Source: JAXMAR01 sp046350295 | Lineage (GTDB): Bacteria > Planctomycetota > Planctomycetia > Gemmatales > Gemmataceae | Reading direction: 5' to 3' | Assembly (NCBI GenBank): GCA_046350295.1 | Contig: JAXMAR010000063.1 | Span: forward strand, 1 to 34,367 | DNA: 34,367 nucleotides | In this document: positions 1 through 8,533 of the stretch, piece by piece | Position numbering within the stretch: the first letter of the stretch is position 1 | How the letters are laid out: every line of letters begins with the position of its first letter | Program-made: the position numbers and the translations under genes | The notes under the pieces: model-generated | What the model saw: only the letters and a program-made list of their open reading frames with translations | Told to the model about the DNA's origin: nothing | Databases searched by the model: none

Positions 1-2
1 TG

Positions 3-788
3 CCGCTGGGAACGTTGGCCCGCGTGCAGGAGATCGGCGGACCGGTGATGGTGACGCGCTACAACATGTACAACGCGGCGGCGGTGAGCGGGAACCCGGC
101 GGCGGGGATCAGCTCCGGGCAGGCGATCAAGGCTATCGACAAGCTGGCCCGCGATCTCAACGTCGACTACGAATGGACCGAGATCACCTACATGCAGATC
201 CTGGCTGGCTCCAGCGGCATCCTGGTTTTCTTCCTGGGCAGCTTGCTAGTTTACTTTGTCCTGGCCGCGAAGTACGAGAGCTGGTCGCTGCCGGCCTCGG
301 TCATTCTCGTGGTGCCGATGTGTCTGCTTGCCTCCGTGGTCGGCCTGATCATCGCGCACCTCGACATCAACATCTTCGTCCAGGTCGGCTTCATCGTGCT
401 CGTGGGGCTGGCGGCGAAGAACGCCATCCTCATCGTCGAGTTCGCCATGGCGCAGGAAGACGCGGGCATGGAACTGCACGCGGCGGCGGTCGACTCCTCC
501 AAGCAGCGGTTGCGACCCATCGTCATGACATCATTCGCATTCATCCTGGGCGTCGTGCCGCTGGTCATCACGCACGGCGCCGGCGCCGAGATGCGGCATT
601 CGATGGGCGTCTCCGTCTTCGCGGGCATGCTGGGCGTCACCGGCTTCGGCATCTTCCTGACGCCGGTCTTCTACTTCGTGATGCGCAAGTGGGCGGGCAA
701 GAAAAAGAAGCCAGGGGCGACTGGGCCGGCAGTCGAGGGAGACGGCGCCATGACCGGGCAAGCCGGGGAGTTGCTCAAAGCGCATTGA
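3..788 (+). CDS. RND-family multidrug efflux transporter, C-terminal part (5' truncated)
   Basis: This is the last ~261 residues of an inner-membrane RND pump of the AcrB/MexB (HAE1) type, which uses the proton gradient to drive drugs or other hydrophobic compounds out through a periplasmic adaptor and outer-membrane channel. The frame is open to the window edge, so the true start lies upstream. The first part matches the porter region (VTRYNMYNAAAVSGNPA, then the SSGQAI segment). It is followed by about five transmembrane helices, including the FVQVGFIVLVGLAAKNAILI helix and the RLRPIVMTS loop, both hallmarks of the family. The tail is rich in Lys and Gly (KKKKPG), which is common in planctomycete copies. 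A hairpin lies 31 nt after the stop. Adaptor and outer-membrane genes would be expected upstream but are not visible. The substrate cannot be told. Confidence 0.95.
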   Translation, partial: PLGTLARVQEIGGPVMVTRYNMYNAAAVSGNPAAGISSGQAIKAIDKLARDLNVDYEWTEITYMQILAGSSGILVFFLGSLLVYFVLAAKYESWSLPASVILVVPMCLLASVVGLIIAHLDINIFVQVGFIVLVGLAAKNAILIVEFAMAQEDAGMELHAAAVDSSKQRLRPIVMTSFAFILGVVPLVITHGAGAEMRHSMGVSVFAGMLGVTGFGIFLTPVFYFVMRKWAGKKKKPGATGPAVEGDGAMTGQAGELLKAH

Positions 789-819
789 GGCGGGCGCGGT
801 TGATCCTGTCCGCGCCCCG

Positions 820-843
820 CCCCTGTGCGAATTGGCACAGGGG
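820..843 (+). terminator. Hairpin after the RND pump gene, possible terminator
   Basis: A perfect 9-bp stem (CCCCTGTGC paired with GCACAGGGG) encloses a 6-nt loop GAATTG and starts 31 nt after the efflux-pump stop codon. There is no T-run, so if it terminates transcription it does so without a classical U tail. An operator-like palindrome upstream of pckA is the alternative. Confidence 0.45.
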
Positions 844-1026
844 GCTTCTGGGCGAAACATGAGAGATCGTGACTGCATCGAAAAGGGCGCCGTTTCTCTT
901 GCGTTTTTCCCAGACATTTCCGCGTACAGGAAAAATGCCGGCGGTGCTGCGGCCGCGGCGCCGGAGTAGCAATGGGTGGGGTCGTCAGGTAGCCGCTCCA
1001 GGCCTCGTCGGCGGAAAGGAAGGACC

Positions 1027-2613
1027 ATGAACACGCCATTCGATCTTCGGGACTATGGAATCACCGTGCCGGAAGTTCACCGCAACCTTCCCCCGAGCCG
1101 GCTTTACGAACACGCCATCCGCTACGAGAAGGACGCCAGCATCGCCGAGAACGGCGCTTTGGTGGCCTACTCCGGCGTCAAGACAGGCCGCTCGCCGAAG
1201 GACAAGCGCGTCGTCAAGCATCCGGACTCGCAGGGCGACGTGTGGTGGGGCTCGGTCAACATTCCGCTCGACGCAAGCTCCTTCGCCATCAACCGCGAGC
1301 GCGCCCACGACTACCTCAACACGCGCGACCGGCTCTACTGTTTCGATGGCTTCGCCGGCTGGGATCCGAAGTACCGCATCAAGGTTCGCGTCATCTGCTC
1401 CCGCCCGTATCACGCGCTCTTCATGCACACCATGCTGATCCGGCCGACGAAAGAGGAGCTGGACGGCTTCGGCAAGCCGGACTTCCTGATCTGCAACGCG
1501 GGCGAGTTTCCGGCCGATCGGCTCACCCCCGGCATCGATTCCACGACGAGTGTCTGCTTGAGCCTCGAGGATCGGGAGTTGATCATCCTCGGCACCGAAT
1601 ACGCCGGCGAGATGAAGAAGGGCGTCTTCACGGTGGCGAATTACTTCGCGCCGAAGCGCGGCCTCTTGTCCATGCACTGCTCCGCGACAGCCGACCGGAA
1701 ATCGGGCCGCTCGTCGCTGCTTTTCGGCCTGTCGGGAACGGGCAAGACGACGCTCTCCGCCGACCCCAAGCGCGAGCTGATCGGCGACGACGAGCACGTC
1801 TGGAGTGACGACGGCGTCTTCAACATCGAAGGCGGCTGCTACGCCAAGGCGATCAACCTGTCGCCGGAGAGTGAGCCGGACATTTTCCAGGCCTTGCGCT
1901 TCGGCGCCGTGCTGGAGAACGTCGTGCTCGAGGAGGACCGCAGCGTCGACTTCACCGATACGAGCATCACCGAAAACACGCGCGGCGCCTATCCGATCAA
2001 CTTCATCCGCAACGCCCGCATCCCGTGCATGGCCGGCCATCCGACCGATGTGGTTTTCCTCACCTGCGACGCGTTCGGCGTGTTGCCGCCGGTAAGCCGC
2101 CTGTCGCCGGCGCAGGCGATGTATCACTTCATCAGCGGCTACACGGCGAAGGTGGCGGGCACCGAGGTCGGCGTCAAGGAGCCGTCGGCCACGTTCTCGC
2201 CGTGCTTCGGCGGGCCATTCCTCGTGTGGCATCCGAACAAGTACGCGGAGCTGCTGGCGGCGAAGATGCAGAAGCACAACGCCCGCGTCTGGCTGATCAA
2301 CACCGGCTGGAGCGGCGGGGCGCATGGGGTCGGCAAGCGGATCAAGCTCGCCCACACGCGCAGCATTCTCGACGCCGTCCACAGCGGGGCGCTGGCGAAC
2401 GCCGCGACCAAGCGTGATCCGGTGTTCGGCTTCGACGTGGTCACCGCGTGTCCCGGGGCGCCGCCCGAAATCCTGTGGCCGCGCGATACGTGGGCGGACA
2501 AGGCGGCGTACGACGCGGCGGCGCAGAAGCTCGCCCGGCTGTTCGTGGACAACTTCAAGAAGTACGAGAGCGGCGCCAGCGCGGAAGTGCGGGGCGCGTC
2601 GCCTCGGACATGA
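1027..2613 (+). CDS. pckA: Phosphoenolpyruvate carboxykinase (ATP)
   Basis: This cytosolic enzyme interconverts oxaloacetate + ATP and PEP + CO2 + ADP, a key step between the TCA cycle and glycolysis/gluconeogenesis. The 528 residues match the usual length. Visible motifs are TGRSPKDKR near the N-terminus (substrate Arg), the kinase-1a P-loop GLSGTGKTTLS at about residues 234-244, the metal/kinase-2 stretch IGDDEHVWSDDG, and NTRGAYPINF. I chose the ATG at 1027 because AAGGAAGG lies just upstream and the protein then begins like its family; the same frame extends 17 codons further up without family resemblance. The stop overlaps the next start by 4 nt (ATGA), so it heads a likely operon with the ThrE-type exporter, gpmA and phosphoketolase. 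ATP-type enzymes can run in either direction; the neighbours do not settle which applies here. Confidence 0.97.
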   Translation: MNTPFDLRDYGITVPEVHRNLPPSRLYEHAIRYEKDASIAENGALVAYSGVKTGRSPKDKRVVKHPDSQGDVWWGSVNIPLDASSFAINRERAHDYLNTRDRLYCFDGFAGWDPKYRIKVRVICSRPYHALFMHTMLIRPTKEELDGFGKPDFLICNAGEFPADRLTPGIDSTTSVCLSLEDRELIILGTEYAGEMKKGVFTVANYFAPKRGLLSMHCSATADRKSGRSSLLFGLSGTGKTTLSADPKRELIGDDEHVWSDDGVFNIEGGCYAKAINLSPESEPDIFQALRFGAVLENVVLEEDRSVDFTDTSITENTRGAYPINFIRNARIPCMAGHPTDVVFLTCDAFGVLPPVSRLSPAQAMYHFISGYTAKVAGTEVGVKEPSATFSPCFGGPFLVWHPNKYAELLAAKMQKHNARVWLINTGWSGGAHGVGKRIKLAHTRSILDAVHSGALANAATKRDPVFGFDVVTACPGAPPEILWPRDTWADKAAYDAAAQKLARLFVDNFKKYESGASAEVRGASPRT

Positions 2614-3956
2614 GCGAGACCCTTGATGGCGTTTCTGAGACGTCCATGACCGCACGACGCCTGCATACCGAGCTCCTGGCGCACGCCGGACGCCTGTTGC
2701 TGGAGTACGACGAATCGACCGGGGCGATTCATCGCGCCCTCGAGTCGACCGCCAGCGCCCTCACGGGTGATCCGTGCCAGGTCACGGTGTCGTACGGTAG
2801 CGTGGCGGTGTCCGTGGCCGGGGAAATGGCGACGTTGCTGCTCGCGCCCGAGATTCGCTACAACACGGCCATCCAGGCGCGGGTCCACGCCATTCTCAGG
2901 TGGGTGCGGCTCGGCGCCCTCGATCCGGCCGCGGCCCTCGCCCAGCTGGATCGCGTGGAGATCGAGACGCCGCGGCACGCGCGCTGGGTCGCCGTCGCGG
3001 TCCTCGGAGTCGCCGCCGCCAGTCTCGCACGCCTGCTCGGCGCTGACGCCGGCGCCGTTGCGGTGGCCGGCGTGGCGAGCGGATTGGGCCTCCTGATCCG
3101 GCAGGAACTCGGCCGCCGCCATTTCAATCTGCTGACACTGCCGTTGAGCGCGGCCCTGATCGGCGCCCTCCTCGGGGGAGTGGCGCTCCGGCTGGATTGG
3201 ACGACCACGCCGGAACTCGTCCTGATCGTACCCGCCCTCATGCTCATACCGGGGCCGCACCTGATCAACGGCATCCTGGACCTGGTGGAGAACTACATTC
3301 CGATGAGCATGGCGCGGCTGACCCTGGCCATCGGGATTCTGCTCGCGAGCGCCCTTGGCGTCATCTTGGGAGTCGAGCTTGTCCTGCCGGGCCCGTTACC
3401 CGAAACGGACAGTTCCGTGGTCCCGCTGAACCTCGTGTCGGATATGGCGCTCGCGGGAATCGTCACGTGTGGCTTCGCGGTGTTCTACAACACCCCCTGG
3501 GCGGCGGTGGCGATGGCGGCGGTCGGCGGCATGGCGGGTCATGGCCTGCGCTTCCTTGGCCTGGAGGCGGGCGCCAGCCTAGAAGCGGCGACGTTTCTCG
3601 GGGGCTTCGCAGTGGGCGCCGTATCGGGCTGGATGGCCCGGTCCGGGCGGACTCCAATCGCGGTCGTCGCTTTCGCCGGCGCCGTGACCATGATCCCGGG
3701 CTTGAATCTTTATCGCGCCCTCGCCGGCGCATTGCGGCTGGCGCGATCACCACAGTTGGCCGATCCGGGTGTCGCCGTCGGCGCGCTGAGCAACGGCCTG
3801 CAAGCCTGCCTCGTGATCAGCGCCCTGGCTTTGGGCCTCATCGCGGGCGCGAAAACCGTCGCGGCGCTGACCGGGGCGCCGGACTCGGCAAGGAAGCCGC
3901 CCATCGCCCCGAAGCCCGAGCAGAAGGCGTCCTTGGCCGGCCGAGAGGTTCGCTGA
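2610..3956 (+). CDS. Threonine/serine exporter family membrane protein (ThrE type)
   Basis: This is a 448-residue inner-membrane protein of the ThrE/YjjP-YjjB superfamily, whose characterised members export threonine/serine or dicarboxylates such as succinate. Residues ~15-110 form a soluble domain (LLEYDESTGAIHRALE, then VTVSYGSVAVSV). About ten hydrophobic segments follow, including PALMLIPGPHLINGILDLVE and the later AVTMIPGLNLYRAL; the repeated 'IPG' helix hairpin is typical. It is a fused single-chain form joining the YjjP-like and YjjB-like halves. The ATG at 2610 overlaps the pckA stop (ATGA), which suggests translational coupling; an internal ATG at 2646 is possible. The cargo is unknown. 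Lying directly behind PEP carboxykinase, export of a C4 acid is as plausible as export of an amino acid, but that is inference. Confidence 0.9.
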   Translation: MSETLDGVSETSMTARRLHTELLAHAGRLLLEYDESTGAIHRALESTASALTGDPCQVTVSYGSVAVSVAGEMATLLLAPEIRYNTAIQARVHAILRWVRLGALDPAAALAQLDRVEIETPRHARWVAVAVLGVAAASLARLLGADAGAVAVAGVASGLGLLIRQELGRRHFNLLTLPLSAALIGALLGGVALRLDWTTTPELVLIVPALMLIPGPHLINGILDLVENYIPMSMARLTLAIGILLASALGVILGVELVLPGPLPETDSSVVPLNLVSDMALAGIVTCGFAVFYNTPWAAVAMAAVGGMAGHGLRFLGLEAGASLEAATFLGGFAVGAVSGWMARSGRTPIAVVAFAGAVTMIPGLNLYRALAGALRLARSPQLADPGVAVGALSNGLQACLVISALALGLIAGAKTVAALTGAPDSARKPPIAPKPEQKASLAGREVR

Positions 3957-3975
3957 TGGCGCCAGGAGAAACGTC

Positions 3976-4725
3976 ATGCATACGCTCGTCCTGCTGCGGC
4001 ACGGCCAGAGCGATTGGAACCGCGAGAACCGCTTCACCGGCTGGACCGACGTCGACCTGTCGGCGACCGGGATCGAAGAGGCGCACGCCGCTGGCAGGAC
4101 GTTGCTCGCGGAAGGCTTCACGTTCGATGTCGCCTACACCTCTGTCTTGAAACGGGCCATCCGCACGCTCTGGATCGTCCTCGACGAGATGGACCTGATG
4201 TGGCTGCCCGTGCAGCGCTCCTGGCGCCTCAACGAGCGCCATTACGGCGCCCTGCAGGGACTCAACAAGGCGGAGATGGCGGCGCGGCACGCCGAGCAGC
4301 AGGTCAAGCTCTGGCGCCGCAGCTACGATGTCCGGCCGCCGGCGCTCGAACCGTCCGATCCGCGCTTCCCCGGCCACGACCGCCGCTACGCGAGCCTCGC
4401 CGACGCGGAGTTACCGCGCACCGAGTCGCTGAAGGACACCGTCGCGCGGTTCTTGCCGTACTGGCAGGACGTGATCGCGCGCGACGTCCGCGCCGGCCGC
4501 CGCGTCCTCATCGCCGCGCACGGCAACAGCCTGCGGGCGCTGGTGAAGCGCCTGGGCGGCCTGAGCGACGAGGCGATCATCGCCCTCAACATCCCGACCG
4601 GCGTGCCGCTGGTGTACGAGCTGGATGCGGAGCTGCGGCCGCTGCGCCATCACTATCTTGGCGACCCCGAGCAGGTCCGCAAGGCGCAGGAGGCGGTCGC
4701 TCGGCAAGGCCGCGCCGCGAAATGA
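3976..4725 (+). CDS. gpmA: 2,3-bisphosphoglycerate-dependent phosphoglycerate mutase
   Basis: The enzyme interconverts 3-phosphoglycerate and 2-phosphoglycerate in glycolysis and gluconeogenesis. At 249 residues it is the standard dPGM length. The phosphohistidine motif LLRHGQSDWN gives His9 as nucleophile and AAHGNSLRAL gives His182 as the second catalytic histidine. NRFTGWTDVDLS, AYTSVLKRAI, LNERHYGALQGLNK and NIPTGVPLVYE are all close to the classical enzyme. GGAG at 3965-3968 supports the ATG at 3976. The gene starts 19 nt after the ThrE-type gene and ends 46 nt before phosphoketolase, so it is probably co-transcribed with both. There are no signs of truncation. Confidence 0.97.
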   Translation: MHTLVLLRHGQSDWNRENRFTGWTDVDLSATGIEEAHAAGRTLLAEGFTFDVAYTSVLKRAIRTLWIVLDEMDLMWLPVQRSWRLNERHYGALQGLNKAEMAARHAEQQVKLWRRSYDVRPPALEPSDPRFPGHDRRYASLADAELPRTESLKDTVARFLPYWQDVIARDVRAGRRVLIAAHGNSLRALVKRLGGLSDEAIIALNIPTGVPLVYELDAELRPLRHHYLGDPEQVRKAQEAVARQGRAAK

Positions 4726-4771
4726 CCGAGGAAACCACGACCGAAATCCCACCTTTACCCAAGGAATGAAC

Positions 4772-7240
4772 ATGAGCACCGCAAGCGCTGAACCGAAACG
4801 GAAGGCCCGCGAAGGCTACAAGACCGCGGCGGGGCCGCTGTCCGCCGACGAGCTGCGGAAGATGGACGGCTACTGGCGCGCCTCGAACTACCTTTCCGTC
4901 GGCCAGATCTACCTGCTCGACAACCCGCTGCTCAAGGAGCCGCTCAAGCGCGAGCACGTCAAGCCGCGCCTGCTGGGTCATTGGGGCACATCGCCCGGGC
5001 TCAACCTGCTCTACGTGCACCTGAACCGCGTCATCAAGCGCGACGACCTGAGCATGATCTACATCATCGGCCCGGGTCATGGCGGACCGTCGCTCGTCGC
5101 GCACGCCTACCTCGAGGGCACGTACAGCGAGTACTATCCGAACATCGGCCAGGACGAGCGCGGCATGCGGAAGCTGTTCAAGCAGTTCAGCTTCCCGGGC
5201 GGCATCCCCAGCCACGTCGCCCCGGAAACGCCCGGCTCGATCCATGAAGGGGGCGAGCTCGGCTACGCCCTGAGCCACGCCTACGGCGCGGCGTTCGACA
5301 ATCCGGACCTCATAGTCGCCTGCATTGTCGGCGACGGCGAGGCCGAGACCGGTCCGCTCGCCACCGGCTGGCACGGCAACAAGTTCATCAACCCGGCGCG
5401 CGACGGCTGCGTCCTGCCCATTCTCCACCTCAACGGCTACAAGATCGCCAACCCCTGCTTCCTGGCCCGCATCCCGGAAGAAGAGCTGCGCAAGCTCTTC
5501 GAAGGCATGGGCTACAAGCCGTACTTCGTCGAGGGGCGCGAACCGCAGGCCGTCCATCAGCAGCTCGCCGAGACGCTGGACACGGCCGTCGCCGAGATCA
5601 AGCAGATCTGGGCCGATGCGCGCAAGGGGGATGGAAAGAACGTCAAGCGGCCCGCCTGGCCCATGATTGTGTTCCGCACGCCGAAGGGCTGGACCTGCCC
5701 GGCCGAGATCGACGGCAAGAAGTGCGAGGACTACTGGCGCTCGCACCAGGTGCCGATGGGGGAAATGGACAAGATCGAACACATCCGCATCCTCGAGCAG
5801 TGGATGAAGAGCTACAAGCCGGAGGAGGTGTTCGACGCGGAGGGGAAGTTCAAATCCGAATACGCCGAGCTGGCGCCCAAGGGGCAGCGGCGCATGAGCG
5901 ACAATCCGCATGCCAACGGCGGCTTGCTCCTGCGCGATCTCAAGATGCCGGACTTCCGCGACTACGCCGTCGAGGTCCCCAGCCCCGGCGCCACCACGGC
6001 CGAGTCGGCGCGGCAGATGGGCAAGTTCCTGCGTGACATTATGAGGATGAACCTGGACGCCAAGAACTTCCGCCTCTTCAGCCCGGACGAGAACAACTCC
6101 AATCGCTGGCAGGACGTGCTCGACGTCACCACGCGCTGCTACATGGCCGAGATCTATCCGGAGGATGACAAGCTGAGCCCGGACGGCCGGGTAATGGAGG
6201 TCCTCAGCGAGCATCAGTGCCAGGGCTGGCTGGAAGGCTACCTGCTCACGGGCCGCCACGGTTTCTTCTCCTGCTACGAGGCGTTCATCCACATCATCGA
6301 CTCGATGTTCAACCAGCACGCCAAGTGGCTCAAGGTCTGCAAGCACATCCCTTGGCGCCGGCCGATCGCCTCGTTCAACTACTTCCTCAGCTCCCACGTC
6401 TGGCGTCAGGACCACAACGGCTTCTCGCACCAGGACCCCGGCTTCATCGATCACGTCGTCAACAAGAAGGCCGACGTCATCCGCATCTACCTGCCGCCGG
6501 ACGCCAACTGCCTCCTCTCCGTCACGGACCACTGCCTGCGCAGCCGCAACTATGTCAACGTGGTCGTGGCCGGCAAGCAGCCGCAGCCGCAGTTTCTCAC
6601 CATGGACCAGGCGATCAAGCATTGCACCGAGGGGCTGGGCATCTGGCCCTGGGCGTCCAACGATTATCCGGGCGAGCCGGACGTGGTCATGGCCTGCTGC
6701 GGCGACGTGCCGACGCTGGAAACGCTGGCCGCGGTCGAGTTGCTGCGCAAGTTCATCCCCGAGCTGAAGATTCGCGTCATCAACATCGTCAACCTGATGA
6801 AGCTGCAGCCGTCGAGCGAGCACCCGCACGGCCTGTCCGACCGGGATTTCGACGCTCTTTTCACCAAGGACAAGCCGATCGTCTTCGCCTTCCACGGCTA
6901 CCCCTGGCTGATCCACCGCCTCACCTACCGCCGCACCAATCACAAGAACCTGCACGTGCGCGGCTACAAGGAGGAAGGGACGACGACGACGCCGTTCGAC
7001 ATGGTGGTCCTCAACGAGATGGACCGCTTCCACCTGTGCGAGGACGTGATCGACCGCCTGCCGCAGATCGGCGCCCGCGCCGGCTACTTCAAGCAGGCGA
7101 TCCACGAGAAGCTGATCGAGCACAAGCAGTACATCACCAAGCACGGCGACGACATGCCCGCCATCAGCGGCTGGAAATGGGGCGCGAAGGAGCCGGCGAA
7201 GGGAGGCCGGCGGACCTCGACGGAGGGGGATAACGTGTAG
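4772..7240 (+). CDS. xfp: Phosphoketolase (xylulose-5-phosphate/fructose-6-phosphate)
   Basis: This thiamine-diphosphate enzyme splits xylulose-5-P (and often fructose-6-P) with phosphate into acetyl phosphate plus glyceraldehyde-3-P (or erythrose-4-P). The 822 residues match the family. Recognisable stretches are GPGHGGPS, EGGELGYALSHAYGAAFDNP, VGDGEAETGPLATGWHGNKF (the ThDP/metal-binding GDGE motif), SHVWRQDHNGFSHQDPGFID and FHGYPWLIHRLTYRR. The ATG at 4772 is preferred over the one at 4766 because AAGGA at 4761-4765 sits six bases upstream of the former. It is the last gene of the pckA-ThrE-gpmA-xfp run and is followed within 10 nt by a strong hairpin. Acetate kinase, which would use its acetyl phosphate, is encoded at 20925-22100. 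Whether it prefers X5P or F6P cannot be read from sequence alone. Confidence 0.97.
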   Translation: MSTASAEPKRKAREGYKTAAGPLSADELRKMDGYWRASNYLSVGQIYLLDNPLLKEPLKREHVKPRLLGHWGTSPGLNLLYVHLNRVIKRDDLSMIYIIGPGHGGPSLVAHAYLEGTYSEYYPNIGQDERGMRKLFKQFSFPGGIPSHVAPETPGSIHEGGELGYALSHAYGAAFDNPDLIVACIVGDGEAETGPLATGWHGNKFINPARDGCVLPILHLNGYKIANPCFLARIPEEELRKLFEGMGYKPYFVEGREPQAVHQQLAETLDTAVAEIKQIWADARKGDGKNVKRPAWPMIVFRTPKGWTCPAEIDGKKCEDYWRSHQVPMGEMDKIEHIRILEQWMKSYKPEEVFDAEGKFKSEYAELAPKGQRRMSDNPHANGGLLLRDLKMPDFRDYAVEVPSPGATTAESARQMGKFLRDIMRMNLDAKNFRLFSPDENNSNRWQDVLDVTTRCYMAEIYPEDDKLSPDGRVMEVLSEHQCQGWLEGYLLTGRHGFFSCYEAFIHIIDSMFNQHAKWLKVCKHIPWRRPIASFNYFLSSHVWRQDHNGFSHQDPGFIDHVVNKKADVIRIYLPPDANCLLSVTDHCLRSRNYVNVVVAGKQPQPQFLTMDQAIKHCTEGLGIWPWASNDYPGEPDVVMACCGDVPTLETLAAVELLRKFIPELKIRVINIVNLMKLQPSSEHPHGLSDRDFDALFTKDKPIVFAFHGYPWLIHRLTYRRTNHKNLHVRGYKEEGTTTTPFDMVVLNEMDRFHLCEDVIDRLPQIGARAGYFKQAIHEKLIEHKQYITKHGDDMPAISGWKWGAKEPAKGGRRTSTEGDNV

Positions 7241-7250
7241 GCTGGGCTTC

Positions 7251-7289
7251 CCGGACGCCATGCCCGCAAGCCGCGGGCATGGCGTCCGG
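7251..7289 (+). terminator. 17-bp perfect hairpin after phosphoketolase
   Basis: Perfect 17-bp inverted repeat (CCGGACGCCATGCCCGC and its complement) with a 5-nt loop AAGCC, starting 10 nt after the xfp stop. Its position and strength fit a transcription terminator or 3'-end stabiliser for the four-gene run. There is no T-run on either strand. The ~230 nt after it, up to the next gene, hold nothing I recognise. Confidence 0.65.
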
Positions 7290-7519
7290 CGGAGCCTTGC
7301 GAAACATTCATTGCATCCAGACCCAGACACCCGATCTGCAAGGCATTTTCGCGGCTCCGCACAAACAAAGGCGCCCCTTCTACTTAATTCGTTGCGGCCG
7401 ATCTGCAATCCATTCCTCGTCGTCAACCGGTGGAGAGATAACGCATAGGAGATGTCATGGCCGATTTCACTGCGACGCAAGGCGGTATCAGCAGACGTTC
7501 CAGGTAGGAGGCGGAGAAC

Positions 7520-8005
7520 GTGATGATGCATACCAATGACAAAGCGGTCGCGGCTCTCAACGACCTCATAGGACGGCGTGTCGCGCTTGTATATTGTGGT
7601 CCGGCCGGGGGGGCGGTATTGGATATCCATTTCGGACCAACCATGCGCAGAAAAAGGCCTCTCACGAGTCCGGATCTTTGCGCGGATGAGCGCGAGCTAC
7701 AAGGTGAGAGGTCCTTATTCGTTGAATGCTCGTGGCGATTCCGCCGCGACGAGATCTTGTGTGGTTCTGGGGATTCACTCAACGACTCAGACAGGATCTA
7801 CGAGCCAATTACGTCGCTCGTCGGCGCAACGTTGTGCAGGATCAGCCTGGTAGAAGGAGGTGGCGTTTTGGAACCGAGCCTGGAGTTCGACGATGGATCG
7901 ACGTTGCGGGTGTTCCCCGACACTTCTTTTCATCCCGACGACAACCTAACAGTGTTTGTTGGGGACGATAGTGTCCCGTTCTACGGACCCCGCTCAATCG
8001 GCTAA
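7520..8005 (+). CDS. Hypothetical protein, 161 residues
   Basis: I do not recognise this family. The product is a soluble, acidic protein without signal peptide or membrane segment. It begins with a short helix-like stretch (AVAALNDLIGRRVALVYCG). Alternating hydrophobic and polar stretches typical of beta strands follow, with a Cys/Trp-containing segment (FVECSWRF) and a C-terminal half reading as strands and turns (LEFDDGSTLRVFPD, then NLTVFVGDDSVPFYGP). A GGAGG at 7507-7511 and GGAG at 7513-7516 support a start at GTG 7520, ATG 7523 or ATG 7526. Its codon use is less uniformly GC-ending than that of the surrounding metabolic genes. It stands just upstream of a toxin-antitoxin-like pair, and its size and composition recall small immunity-type proteins, but that is only an impression. 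Confidence 0.65.
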   Translation: MMMHTNDKAVAALNDLIGRRVALVYCGPAGGAVLDIHFGPTMRRKRPLTSPDLCADERELQGERSLFVECSWRFRRDEILCGSGDSLNDSDRIYEPITSLVGATLCRISLVEGGGVLEPSLEFDDGSTLRVFPDTSFHPDDNLTVFVGDDSVPFYGPRSIG

Positions 8006-8083
8006 CCCATCGAGATCGAAAAAGGGGACCTGCTGACTTGTCGCGGTCATGACGCCTCGCTTGCGGTGGGGTAGAATGCGCAT

Positions 8084-8533
8084 ATGGCCACGAGCGAAAC
8101 GAGCGTTTTTCCGTTTCCGCCGAAGCGGATCTATTTCGGCGCGGACGTTCCCAAGCGTTTGATCCATCGCTACGCCGATGCCATCGCCGCGGAATTCCAG
8201 CCCGAAAGGATCATCCTGTTCGGTTCCCATGCTTACGGCACGCCGCACGAAGCGAGCGACGTGGATCTTCTCGTCGTCATGCCCACGCGCAATTCACACG
8301 ATGCGGCCGTGCGCATTCAATATCGACTGACGGCGCCGTTTCCCGTTGATCTGATCGTTCGCACGCCGGCGCAGATGGCGTCCCGACTGGCGGAGAAGGA
8401 GTCCTTTTTGACGACGGTTGTATCCGAGGGAAGAGTCCTTTATGAAAAAGGCGACGCGCGCGTGGGTCAAGAAGGCCGAACAGGACTACGCCCTCGCCGT
8501 GCACGCCAGTCGAAGCGACGTGCCGGTTCATGA
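8084..8533 (+). CDS. MNT-type nucleotidyltransferase, putative antitoxin of an MNT/HEPN pair
   Basis: This is a small protein with the minimal nucleotidyltransferase fold. The GSHAYG motif (Gly47-Ser48) and SDVDLLV (Asp59, Asp61) supply the nucleotide and metal-binding signature. In characterised MntA/HepT systems such an enzyme AMPylates and silences the HEPN RNase; that role is transferred by family only. The first ~120 residues are ordinary for the family, ending near VLYEKGD. The last ~30 residues (an Arg-rich tail) are read through the beginning of the downstream HEPN gene in another frame, giving a 92-nt overlap. That tail is probably not conserved and may reflect loss of the original stop codon. 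A TAGAAT box at 8072-8077 lies only 7 nt before the ATG, so a leaderless transcript is possible. Confidence 0.85.
   Translation: MATSETSVFPFPPKRIYFGADVPKRLIHRYADAIAAEFQPERIILFGSHAYGTPHEASDVDLLVVMPTRNSHDAAVRIQYRLTAPFPVDLIVRTPAQMASRLAEKESFLTTVVSEGRVLYEKGDARVGQEGRTGLRPRRARQSKRRAGS

Noticed and set aside
985..2655. Long open frame on the minus strand (556 codons) opposite pckA
   Set aside because: Mirror of a strongly GC-ending gene; its Arg/Ala/Val-rich composition matches no protein and pckA is unambiguous.
4586..7630. 1014-codon open frame on the minus strand opposite phosphoketolase
   Set aside because: Antisense shadow; phosphoketolase motifs are complete on the plus strand and the shadow has low-complexity Val/Asp/Leu/Arg composition.
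8072..8077. TAGAAT as a -10 box for the MNT gene
   Set aside because: No -35 element at a proper distance; kept only as a remark in the gene entry.
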